64,000 nucleotides of DNA from Pirellula sp. (GTDB taxonomy: Bacteria; Planctomycetota; Planctomycetia; Pirellulales; Pirellulaceae), in assembly GCA_021300015.1 (NCBI GenBank), contig JAJTFB010000015.1:1-64000 (forward strand), in the 5' to 3' direction. Shown piece by piece: positions 45,714 to 53,280 of this stretch. Position 1 is the stretch's first letter. Each line of letters opens with the position of its first letter. A program made the translations under genes and the position numbers. Under the pieces are notes generated by a model. It did not search any database, was not told the origin of the DNA, and worked only from the letters and a program-made list of their open reading frames with translations.

Positions 45714-47024
45714 ATGAGTAACCCCCAATACAAACCCTGTGGAACGGTCGATCATCGGATCGCTCGCAGGCAATTCATGGGCGAGTTCTTCACAGGACTC
45801 GGGCTCACAGGACTCGGGGTCACAGCAGGCACGAGTCTATTTTCGCACCCGCTCGGTGCCAGCCAAGTCGCCAAGGCTGGCAAGTCGGTGGTGGTGGTCT
45901 ATTTGAACGGTGGGGTCAGTCAGTTCGAATCCTGGGACCCCAAGTCCGATCTGCAGACCGGCGGTCCGTTCAAATCCATCGCCACGAGCGTGCCGGGTAT
46001 CCGCGTGTCGGAACTGATTCCGCATACGGCCAAGCAGATGCATCACATGGCATTGATACGGAGCATCAGCACCGATCTTGACGACCATGCCCTGTCGAAC
46101 AACATCGTACGCAGCGGACGAACCACCCGCTCTGCGACCGAGTATCCCGAGTTGGGAGCCGTCGTTGCCAAGGGTTTGGAGCGAGCGGATTTTCCGCTGC
46201 CAGGTCACATCACGACCATGCTTGGCGGGATCGGTGGGCGATCCAACAATGCAGCCTACCTGGGACCTCGCTATGCCAGCGTGGCCGTCGGAGCTGAGAA
46301 AGGTGGAATCGTCAATTCCCAGCTTCCCGATGGGATGTCGGTTCAGGTCGATAGCCGACGTCACGATTGGCGGCGGTTCGTCAACAGCCAACATCGCAGC
46401 AAGGTGCAATCGGCCGAGATCGACGCCTACACCCAGAGCTATGAACAAGCCTTGCGATTGATGGAGAAACGAGATCTGTTCGATATCTCCCGGGAACCCG
46501 AAGCCTATCAGCAAGCCTACGGCAAGACCGAATTCGGCAAGCAATTGCTCCTGGCTAGGCGGTTGGTCGAACAGGAAGTCCCCTTCATTGAAATCCAACA
46601 CGGCGGATGGGATTTCCATCACAACAACTTCGAGTTTCACTTGCACTATGTCGCTGACTTCGATCGGCCTTTTGCATATTTCATCGAAGACCTTTCTCAG
46701 CGCGGATTGCTCGAAAGGACGCTCGTAATTGTCATGACCGAGTTTGGGCGAACCCCGACGATCAACGCAGGATACGGTCGGGATCATTATCCCAAGGCCT
46801 GGTCGATCGCTCTGGCAGGCTCCGGGATCCAGCACGGCGCTGTCATCGGTAGTACGGACGCCAAAGGGGTCGAGGTGACGGAACGGAAAGTCGACCATCG
46901 ACACTTATTTCATACCTACCTGCGCGCCGTCGGAATCGATTCCTCAGGCGAATTCGAAGTAGCCGGCAGGAAATTCCCCATCGCCGATCCGGCCTTTGGA
47001 CCTATTGAGGAGTTGCTGGCATGA
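45714..47024 (+). CDS. DUF1501 protein with Tat-like signal
   Basis: 436 residues, an alkaline-phosphatase-like/sulfatase-related fold known as DUF1501. The N-terminus RRQFMGEFFTGLGLTGLGV has a twin-arginine motif (RRQFMG, about 18-23). Body motifs: VVVVYLNGGVSQFESWDPKSD, HHMALIRSISTD, EIQHGGWDFHHNN, VIVMTEFGRTPTI and GRDHYPKAWSIALAGSG. It is encoded directly after the DUF1549/1553 gene (7 bp) and overlaps the WD40 gene by 4 bp (ATGA), forming a three-gene operon common in planctomycetes. Confidence 0.87.
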   Translation: MSNPQYKPCGTVDHRIARRQFMGEFFTGLGLTGLGVTAGTSLFSHPLGASQVAKAGKSVVVVYLNGGVSQFESWDPKSDLQTGGPFKSIATSVPGIRVSELIPHTAKQMHHMALIRSISTDLDDHALSNNIVRSGRTTRSATEYPELGAVVAKGLERADFPLPGHITTMLGGIGGRSNNAAYLGPRYASVAVGAEKGGIVNSQLPDGMSVQVDSRRHDWRRFVNSQHRSKVQSAEIDAYTQSYEQALRLMEKRDLFDISREPEAYQQAYGKTEFGKQLLLARRLVEQEVPFIEIQHGGWDFHHNNFEFHLHYVADFDRPFAYFIEDLSQRGLLERTLVIVMTEFGRTPTINAGYGRDHYPKAWSIALAGSGIQHGAVIGSTDAKGVEVTERKVDHRHLFHTYLRAVGIDSSGEFEVAGRKFPIADPAFGPIEELLA

Positions 47025-48079
47025 ATTTCCCAAACCCCAAGAACTTGGCATCAACAGACCCGCCAACAAAACAGCCCGACGAGCTACCTCGATTCGATCC
47101 TGTCGGAGCCAAGCCCCTTGCCGATTGGGAGCACGCGTCGAAGCTCTTATGCTGTCGAGTCGATCCGACGGGTACTTATGTCGTCGCAGGCGGAATCGAC
47201 CAAGCCATCCAGCGTTGGCAGATCGCTACGGGATTCAAAACAACGCTTCTGGGGCACGAGAATTGGGTTCGTACCCTAGGGTTCTCGCCCGATGGTCAAC
47301 GCCTTTATTCCGGCGGTTACGACGGACGTTGGATCGCCTGGGACATCGCATCCGAAGCGCCAAAGCCCCTGACGATCGTCGATGCGCATCGCGGGTGGCT
47401 GCGCAGCTTGGCCGTCAGTCCTGATGGCCAACGGATCGTCACTTGCGGTAACGACCGATTGGTTAAGCTATGGTCGGCAGACGACGGGCGGCAGATTCAG
47501 CAATGGTCGACGGAGCCGAATATCCCCTACTGCACACTGTTTGTTCCGGGGGCGGATCCGACACACAGCGGGGATATTCTCTGCGGGGATGTTGTCGGAA
47601 ACGTGTACCATTGGACTCATCCAAGAGCGGAAGTACAGCGTAGATTCGATGCAAGCGAGCTGTTTTTCCACATCGGCGATATTGCCCCTTTCGGGGGGAT
47701 CATCAATATGGCGTTTAGCCCAGATGGAAAACATCTGACGGTTGTCGGACTGCACCAATGCACCAACGCCCCGGCGGGCAACCGACGCGCTGTAGCCATG
47801 AGCTTCGATTGGCAAACCGGCCAAAAGGGTCTCAAGCAGGAGTGTTTGAAGAAGGAGCTCGACGCGACCCTATGGCGAGGGGTGTATCATTCGAGCGGCA
47901 CGTTGATCGGGATCCTCGAAAAGGAGATCGCCTTTTGGAATTCCGGTACTCCCGATGTTTTCCACCTAGTTACAACTCCAAGTGAGATCTTCGACTGCGA
48001 CTTGCACCCCAACCAAATCGATCTTTACACCGCGCATTTCGACGGCCATGTCCGTTCGACACGTCTGGGCAGTCTCTAG
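47021..48079 (+). CDS. WD40-repeat protein
   Basis: 352 residues. At least four WD-like repeats are visible: LLGHENWVRTLGFSPDGQRLYSGGYDGRWIAWD, VDAHRGWLRSLAVSPDGQRIVTCGNDRLVKLWS, a weaker one at GDILCGDVVGNVYHW, and GGIINMAFSPDGKHLTVVG. Together they would make a beta-propeller for protein binding. There is no signal peptide, so it appears cytosolic although its partners in the operon are exported. It overlaps the DUF1501 stop by four bases. Confidence 0.85.
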   Translation: MNFPNPKNLASTDPPTKQPDELPRFDPVGAKPLADWEHASKLLCCRVDPTGTYVVAGGIDQAIQRWQIATGFKTTLLGHENWVRTLGFSPDGQRLYSGGYDGRWIAWDIASEAPKPLTIVDAHRGWLRSLAVSPDGQRIVTCGNDRLVKLWSADDGRQIQQWSTEPNIPYCTLFVPGADPTHSGDILCGDVVGNVYHWTHPRAEVQRRFDASELFFHIGDIAPFGGIINMAFSPDGKHLTVVGLHQCTNAPAGNRRAVAMSFDWQTGQKGLKQECLKKELDATLWRGVYHSSGTLIGILEKEIAFWNSGTPDVFHLVTTPSEIFDCDLHPNQIDLYTAHFDGHVRSTRLGSL

Positions 48080-48196
48080 TTCGATCACTCGCTCGATAAA
48101 CGACCTGATTCGATGGGAAACCGTCGGATTTGCCAAGGTGGACAAATCAAGGGCAAGAGGTAAAATCAAGACAGATCGCCCAGCGGCGGTCTTGAT

Positions 48197-48270
48197 GCCC
48201 TAGTAGCTCAGTTGGATAGAGCGCGGCTTTCCTAAAGCTGAGGTCGCAGGTTCGAATCCTGCCTGGGGTA
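48197..48270 (+). tRNA. tRNA-Arg (anticodon CCU)
   Basis: Folds into a full cloverleaf of 74 nt: acceptor GCCCTAG/CTGGGGT with two wobble pairs, D arm GCTC...GAGC, anticodon stem CGGCT/AGCTG with loop TTCCTAA giving anticodon CCU, and T arm GCAGG-TTCGAAT-CCTGC. The discriminator is A; CCA is not encoded. It reads AGG codons. It marks the start of the accessory region that extends to about 53250. Confidence 0.95.
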
Positions 48271-48295
48271 CTCGGTAGCATAGCCCTCACCATCA

Positions 48296-48441
48296 GTCGC
48301 CCGTAGCCACCTGTCGCCAGACGGTGAAAGCCCTCCTCGCAGCGCCCCACCGCTTGGCAGCCGATGGCTACGATTCGCCGCGTCGCCCGTCGCCACCTGT
48401 CGCCAGACGGTGGAAGCCCTCCTCGTACCGCCCCACCGCTT
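48296..48441. repeat. Two 60-bp direct repeats, 86 bp apart
   Basis: The units at 48296-48355 and 48382-48441 differ at about five positions. Each starts GTCGCCCGT and ends CCCCACCGCTT, and contains CCACCTGTCGCCAGACGGTG, whose ends can pair. They begin 26 bp after the tRNA-Arg gene. The region 48271-48503 has no gene I can support. Confidence 0.75.
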
Positions 48442-48503
48442 ATTGGAGAAATACGATCTTACGAAAACTGGAAAGCGGACTCCGCCTGTCCGGTGTTATC
48501 GCA

Positions 48504-48881
48504 CTAGTACTTCCAATCCTCGTGCCTGACGGGCAACCTATTGAGGAGCTGCCGGTGCTCGTGCTACTGTGGCATGCAGCGATCCATCAAGCCGATGAAA
48601 CGTGCATTGTGGGTCGGTTCGAGCAAATGCATCATCTCGTGCACCACGATGTACTCAAGGCACTGAGCCGTTTTTTTTAGCCAAATCGGTGTTCAAGCGA
48701 ATGCTGGCGGTCGCCGGATTGCAGCTCCCCAACGCGTCTTCATCCTCTGAACGAAAAATCGTTCGAGGATCTTTTGTCTTTGGCCGCGTTCGATGTTCGC
48801 TTGTTCCACTTTGAAGCTCTGCATCGATCCCTGGAGCGTTCGATAGACAGTCACGTCGGCTGGGCTATTTTGCGATTTCAC
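48504..48881 (-). pseudogene. YgjP-like M48 metallopeptidase remnant
   Basis: Translating in three frames recovers a YgjP/DUF45-type C-terminal half: ERFFVQRMKTRWG (frame from 48881), GSCNPATASIRLNTDLAKK, then CLEYIVVHEMMHLLEPTHN with the zinc motif HEMMH, then FIGLMDRCMPQ and finally NRLPVRHEDWKY ending at TAG 48504-48506. Three lesions separate the pieces: one missing base near 48726-48730 (TGGGGAGC), one extra A in an eight-A run at 48671-48678, and an in-frame TAG at 48564-48566 where family members usually have Trp. The N-terminal half is missing. In many genomes ygjP-like genes follow hsdR in type I restriction loci. Confidence 0.8.
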
Positions 48882-48893
48882 TTGTGCACACGA

Positions 48894-50096
48894 TCATGGT
48901 GTCTCGTCCTGCCCGGTTTGGTCGCGGAACAGGTCGATGTAACTTTGATACATGAACTTGCGATTGCGAGCTTGACCGGTGATTTCGCGGAGAATTCCCG
49001 TGCTGACGAATTTGGCGACCAACTCGTTGGCGGCTGGGTACGTTGTGCCGATCAGATCTCGAACTTCGTTTGCAGACAGAATGGGATGCTCGTAAAGATA
49101 CTCCAGGACACGATGCCCATTGCCCGCAGCACGACCGAAGTTCTCCGTGATGGTTGACCGATGGTTTTCACGTAGCGTCAAGATGCGTCGGGCTGTTTCG
49201 GTGGCTTGCTTGCTGACTTCGATTACGCCGCGAAGGAAAAACTCCATCCAGTCTTCCCAGGTACCTCGGTCACGCACCGACTGCAGTTGGTCGTAATACT
49301 CCTGCCGGTGCTGTTTGAAGTAGTGTGAGAGATACAACACGGGTTTCAAAAGGATCTCCTGTTCGCAGAGCAGGAAGGCTATCAGTAGGCGACCTACGCG
49401 ACCATTTCCATCGAGAAATGGGTGAATGGTCTCGAACTGGACGTGCGCCAGTCCAATTCGCATCAGCATTGGGAGTTGTATGTCGGAGTGCAAGAACTTC
49501 TCTAGATCTCCCAAATGCTGAACGACTTCATGGTGTGGAGGTGGAACAAAGGTTGCTTCGTTGAGCGAACAACCACCTGGCCCAATCCAGTTTTGGCTTG
49601 TGCGAATTTCTCCGGGAGTAAGGTGCTGCCCGCGTACACCCCTGAGCAATTCCGCGTGAATCTCCCGAATCAATCGAACAGAAACCGGTAACTCCTTTAA
49701 TCGTCCCAGACCGTAGTTCATAGCCCGCACATAATTCACGACCTCGTCGACATCCTGTGGACGATCTGGGCTTAGGATTTGGGCCTCGGCTGCGAGGACA
49801 TCTTGAAGCGAACTCTGCGTCCCCTCAATCTGGCTCGAAAGCACGGCTTCTTTGCGGACATACATGAAAACGAATAGGTCTGGGTGTGGTAGCGTCTGAA
49901 TCGATCCGTCAAGTCGCCCAAGAGCGCGATCAGCTTTCGATAGCAGAACCTGCATTTCGGGGCTAACTGCGACGGGCGGGTCGGGGGGCAACGGGCTAGG
50001 GATGAAGGCTCGGTAGCCTGCAGGTTGTCGAACGTATCGACCAGCCCGATGCACTCTGGTTTCATTGACGTCACCCATAATCGGCTTTCCAATCAT
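48894..50096 (-). CDS. Fic-family AMP-transferase with N-terminal inhibitory motif
   Basis: 400 residues, apparently intact. The Fic motif HPFLDGNGRVGR (225-236) is complete, with catalytic His225. An inhibitory helix motif SSQIEG (87-92; pattern S/TxxxEG/N with Glu91) lies N-terminal, typical of class II Fic proteins that self-inhibit. The C-terminus is a winged-helix-like domain (GHRVLEYLYEHPILSANEVRD). Fic enzymes transfer AMP to Tyr/Ser/Thr of a target protein. Such Fic genes are commonly found inside type I restriction operons, which fits the remnants on both sides. The start is the first Met; Met7 is an alternative. Confidence 0.87.
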   Translation of the reverse strand: MIGKPIMGDVNETRVHRAGRYVRQPAGYRAFIPSPLPPDPPVAVSPEMQVLLSKADRALGRLDGSIQTLPHPDLFVFMYVRKEAVLSSQIEGTQSSLQDVLAAEAQILSPDRPQDVDEVVNYVRAMNYGLGRLKELPVSVRLIREIHAELLRGVRGQHLTPGEIRTSQNWIGPGGCSLNEATFVPPPHHEVVQHLGDLEKFLHSDIQLPMLMRIGLAHVQFETIHPFLDGNGRVGRLLIAFLLCEQEILLKPVLYLSHYFKQHRQEYYDQLQSVRDRGTWEDWMEFFLRGVIEVSKQATETARRILTLRENHRSTITENFGRAAGNGHRVLEYLYEHPILSANEVRDLIGTTYPAANELVAKFVSTGILREITGQARNRKFMYQSYIDLFRDQTGQDETP

Positions 50097-50287
50097 TCAT
50101 CTTCTGAGGGGAAACTATGCAACCTAGCCCATAACATGGGGAAGGATAATCGCTGTATTATAGGCAGCCTTTAACATGGGAGCTAGTTGGCCGCATGCTG
50201 CGCTCTGCCTATAACAAGAGGGTCGATCCGCCAATGATCTCTGCTAGCATTCCTTCGGTTTCTTGCTCTAGAGCCAGGATGTCGGCA

Positions 50288-50470
50288 CGGATTGGGCTTG
50301 CGATTGGACCAGACTCAGAGATAGGTGGCGATGCCAATATTGTGGAACATGTTCAGCTGCAACGCGACGATGGCCTCCAGCCAGTCGTTTTCGATGATCC
50401 AACGGCGGATGTTGCTTTCGCCTTGGCCAACCGTCCCGGCTTACGTTTCTATCAAAACGGTTCCATTTGG
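50288..50470 (-). pseudogene. HsdM (type I methyltransferase) remnant
   Basis: On the minus strand, 50422-50315 reads [21 protein letters not shown], then HNIGIATYL before TGA, a characteristic stretch of type I restriction methylase HsdM. The next codons continue VWSNRKP, so the TGA at 50315-50317 sits where intact proteins have an aromatic residue (often Trp). Just upstream the frame contains a TAA, preceded by NGTVL where HsdM has NGSPLF. Only about 60 codons remain recognisable, with at least two stops. It is a decayed fragment lying upstream of the Fic gene on the same strand. Confidence 0.78.
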
Positions 50471-50493
50471 CCGCGTTGCGATCAAGTGGCTAC

Positions 50494-50706
50494 CTACGGG
50501 AAGACGACCCCGTAGTCGGGACCTGGTTTGTTTGGGTGCCCGATCGGCTCGGTGTACATACCCGGACGCGATCGCTTGACACGACACTGTTTCCTGGGGC
50601 AGATCCGATTCGTTCGACCCTTCGGCTTGAACTCCTGTCCGCACGACAGGCATTTGCGATTGGGTAAGGACACCTCGCCCTCCGTCTGCTTTTTCTTTTT
50701 CGACAC
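50494..50706 (-). CDS. Small zinc-ribbon-like protein
   Basis: 70 codons from GTG 50706. It has four cysteines spaced as a zinc ribbon: CLSCGQEF and, 16 residues later, CPRKQC, with a Lys-rich start (SKKKKQ). It may bind nucleic acid. The initiator is not ATG, although a GGG run lies about 8 bases upstream. No family recognised. It overlaps a region where HsdM decay is still detectable further downstream, so it could also be chance coding. Confidence 0.35.
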   Translation of the reverse strand: MSKKKKQTEGEVSLPNRKCLSCGQEFKPKGRTNRICPRKQCRVKRSRPGMYTEPIGHPNKPGPDYGVVFP

Positions 50707-50846
50707 TTGATAACCCTTGATTGCTCGACATTGTGAAATCTCTACCGTCTACACGACAAAAAAACCGACTTGGACCCTGCCAGGAGTCAAACGAACCGAT
50801 CGAAGGCGTGACTTTGAAATGCATGGGCTTCGCCCACTTCTAAATC

Positions 50847-51248
50847 TTAATACTCCCCGTAGCACTCGTCCCACCCGTGCGTTCCGTAGAAGTCGGCAAG
50901 GCTGAGGGAGCACCCTGCTTCTTTGCTTGCGTCCTCCATTCGTTGCTCAAAGTCACTTTTTTCATAGCCTTCAACTCCAATGTACTTGTATTGATAGACT
51001 CGACCCACATTTGGACATAAGCGATACGAACCCTGATACTCGTAAGTGCCTTCAAAGACGCACCATCTCAGCACACGCGGATCGCCGTCGTAAACAGACA
51101 CGTTGGCCACGTTGGTGATGAGTGCGAACCGACGATCCATTCGCAAAACAAGACCGTCCTGAGCGCCCCCGCCCGTCAACTCGCAAAAAACATTGCCGTG
51201 ATCACTAGGGCTAAACTCCAAATCCTCTTCGTAAAATCTGCTAGACAT
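50847..51248 (-). CDS. Hypothetical acidic protein
   Basis: 133 residues from ATG 51248 (MSSRFYEEDLEF). Acidic, Tyr/Gly/Cys-bearing, without signal peptide or TM helix. Segments such as CELTGGGAQDGLVLRMD and LRWCVFEGTYEYQGSYRLCPNVGRVYQYKYIG suggest a beta-rich compact fold. I do not recognise a family; its placement among defense-like remnants makes an immunity or accessory protein conceivable, but nothing shows it. The frame begins 13 codons earlier at 51287 without a better start. Confidence 0.5.
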   Translation of the reverse strand: MSSRFYEEDLEFSPSDHGNVFCELTGGGAQDGLVLRMDRRFALITNVANVSVYDGDPRVLRWCVFEGTYEYQGSYRLCPNVGRVYQYKYIGVEGYEKSDFEQRMEDASKEAGCSLSLADFYGTHGWDECYGEY

Positions 51249-51582
51249 CGCCACGTCTCCATAGGCATAAAAAATGAACCAAATCAAGGCAACCTTGTTT
51301 ACCTATTCCCGATCCGACAACCGAACTAAACGAGCCCCGCGGAGATTTCTTCAGATCCTTCCAAAAGGTAACCGTCCAGGCACCTTGGGTAGATCTATAG
51401 AAGGTCAGGCTTGTTGATAGGCCCAAGGCCTGTTAGAGGCTCTAAATAGATGCTGCGGTTCTTAGCTCTGCGGGGCCAGCATTGTGGCGGCAAGCGATCC
51501 GCCACAGACGCACGTCGCCCATGATCATTGAAGTTGCGCTATTGCTATATCTCGGAGTTTCAATCGATGTTTCCCATGGCTT

Positions 51583-51640
51583 TTCGTACTCGTACTCAGC
51601 GAAGCGGTACTCGTACTCGAAGTTACTGCACCGAGTACGA
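51583..51640. repeat. GTACTC-rich dispersed repeat, copy B (short)
   Basis: Core TCGTACTCGTACTCAGCGAAG, then CGGTACTCGTACTCGAAG and a final CCGAGTACGAC. The core is nearly the same as in copy C at 53140-53192. It lies in the roughly 450-bp gap between the hypothetical gene starting at 51248 and the end of the SIR2 gene. That gap also has a 7-bp inverted repeat at about 51482-51503 (GTGGCGG/CCGCCAC) but no gene I can support. Confidence 0.7.
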
Positions 51641-51697
51641 CAAAAGCCAAAACATCGCAACTTCAAAACCCATTTAGGGGCTCTGTCTACCAAGCAG

Positions 51698-52849
51698 CTA
51701 TTCACCCTTCAAAATCTTCTCGATCCATTCGACAAAACCGCCGGAATACGTGAAAATGTTATTCACATCCATGCGATTTATGTACCGGAAGCAACCTTGC
51801 AAACGTTCCTCCAATAAGTTTTGGTCGGTGTAGTCGATGTAGAAAATCGACTTGCCATGAACATCTCGGAGATCCTCCGCAAATTGCCTGATCAGAAACC
51901 GAAGTAGTGCGTCTTCTTCCGAAAGGCTATATCCAACGATTACCAGCACATCGCTTTCTTGGAGCAACCTAACAGCTTTCGGGAAAATCGAGGAAAAATA
52001 GGGATTGATGTAATTCTGCTCCTTCGATGGCATCATGATCTCTGGCGCGTTAGCCCGAACTTGCTCGAAAGATCGCTTTCGATAGTCGATGTCATAGCCA
52101 TTAGTGCCGGGCACGATCTCGAACCCCCCATTGATCTTGATCAATGAATTGACCGACCATCGGTCTTGTACGACATTGTTGTTTCTTTTGCCATTGATCA
52201 GAGCCGGTGTGATCCCACGGTAGGTATTCCTCAGCGCACCCCGCTCTCCGACGTTATCAAGAATGGTCTCGATGACATAGTCGTAATTCGTCGACAGGAA
52301 TTGCGTATGTACACCGCGACCAGCGCCATTCTGCTGGGATTGGTGGCCACTCATCCATTCGAAAAACTCGAGGATCTTTGATTGGTTCGCCGTCGGATTG
52401 GAGGGAGCGGGAAAACGGTTCAAAGCTTCATCGTAGTAGTTCAGGTTGCTCATCGTTTCAAAACGCCTGTGCACCACGGCCTTGATCTCGTCGATAACGA
52501 GTTGAATGCTGATTTCATCCATGTAACGGGTCCGAATACCTGGATACTTCAACTGCATGCTCAGGTTGTACAGCAGCTCTTTGAATGCCGGGGGAGCGGC
52601 ATCGTCGATAGACGGGTATCCAGGAAGCGCAAGCAGTTCGTCGATCTCGATGTTGTCGGCCATCTCCTCAAGGAATGCTTTGGGAAAAGTAAAAAGCTCG
52701 TTCCCGGTCGGAGACGTCGAATCCCAGGTCTTGGAAAAGCCAGCACCGACAAAAAAAGCAACATTGACCAACCCAGCATTGTCTGCTGTTTGACTTGAGT
52801 GTCGCGTGACGATCTTTCGAAATGCCTGTGCTGCGTCTTGATCCGCCAT
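51698..52849 (-). CDS. Stand-alone SIR2-domain protein
   Basis: 383 residues. SIR2-like motifs: FFVGAGFSKTWDS with TGNELF (GAGxS, 34-39 region), FLSTNYDYVIE (TNYD, 187-190), and LVIVGYSLSEEDALLRFLI (about 307-325). Between them, where SIR2 hydrolases usually have a His-Gly pair (KxHG), the sequence is IKINGG. If that alignment is right, the catalytic His is replaced by Asn. Such SIR2 proteins in bacteria often act in anti-phage defense by depleting NAD. No partner gene (Argonaute, HerA, SLOG or TIR) is adjacent. Flanked by GTACTC repeats on both sides. Confidence 0.8.
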   Translation of the reverse strand: MADQDAAQAFRKIVTRHSSQTADNAGLVNVAFFVGAGFSKTWDSTSPTGNELFTFPKAFLEEMADNIEIDELLALPGYPSIDDAAPPAFKELLYNLSMQLKYPGIRTRYMDEISIQLVIDEIKAVVHRRFETMSNLNYYDEALNRFPAPSNPTANQSKILEFFEWMSGHQSQQNGAGRGVHTQFLSTNYDYVIETILDNVGERGALRNTYRGITPALINGKRNNNVVQDRWSVNSLIKINGGFEIVPGTNGYDIDYRKRSFEQVRANAPEIMMPSKEQNYINPYFSSIFPKAVRLLQESDVLVIVGYSLSEEDALLRFLIRQFAEDLRDVHGKSIFYIDYTDQNLLEERLQGCFRYINRMDVNNIFTYSGGFVEWIEKILKGE

Positions 52850-52983
52850 AGTGAGGAGTTCCTGGTACTTCCTTGCGAGGTAATTCTATTCGAACGCAGA
52901 AATCATGTTTCAAAATAAGCTCGGCGGATTGTAGCAATCACCATGGCTATTGGAAATCCCTCTTCTCGACGGCAAGCCGGTTT

Positions 52984-53018
52984 CATCACACCGTTGCATC
53001 ACACCGTTGCATCACACC
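52984..53018. repeat. 13-bp tandem repeat, 2.7 copies
   Basis: CATCACACCGTTG repeated at 52984-52996 and 52997-53009, then a partial CATCACACC. It lies in the 430-bp gap upstream of the SIR2 gene; apart from this and copy C of the GTACTC repeat I see nothing in that gap. It may include the SIR2 promoter. Confidence 0.7.
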
Positions 53019-53108
53019 TTAAGTGCAGCCAGTACATCACTACGACCCCAAATCTGGCGTGCTTTGTCCCGCATTGAAGTTGACGATTGCTGTCCTTAGT
53101 TCTAGATA

Positions 53109-53249
53109 TCAGGCAATCGTGCCTCGCATCGGATTTCGTCGTACTCGTACTCAGCGAAGCGGTACTCAGTGAAACGGTACTCGTACTCGATGGCTGTTCG
53201 AACTTCGGCGATGCTGAGTACGAGTACGAGAAGAAGCACGAACAAAGCA
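53109..53249. repeat. GTACTC-rich dispersed repeat, copy C
   Basis: Opposite in orientation to copy A at 17694-17933. On the minus strand it reads TTTGTTCGTGCTTCTTCTCG, then TACTCGTACTCAGCATCGCC, GAAGTTCGAACAGCC and GAGTACGAGTACCGTTTCACT, ending GAAATCCGATGCGAGGCACGAT. Copy A differs by substitutions and by an insert of about 95 bp. The unit lies between the SIR2 gene and the stop of the MMPL exporter. Confidence 0.78.
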
Positions 53250-53280
53250 TAGTAGGCAGAGGCAGGTCAGGGACCGGATG

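Noticed and set aside
48324-48680. 118-codon plus-strand frame after the tRNA
   Set aside because: It covers the direct repeats and lies antisense to the YgjP remnant, whose zinc motif and C-terminal signature are clear on the other strand.
53200-53280. Second attachment site matching the tRNA-Arg 3' end
   Set aside because: No stretch like TTCGAATCCTGCC was found at the far side of the accessory region.
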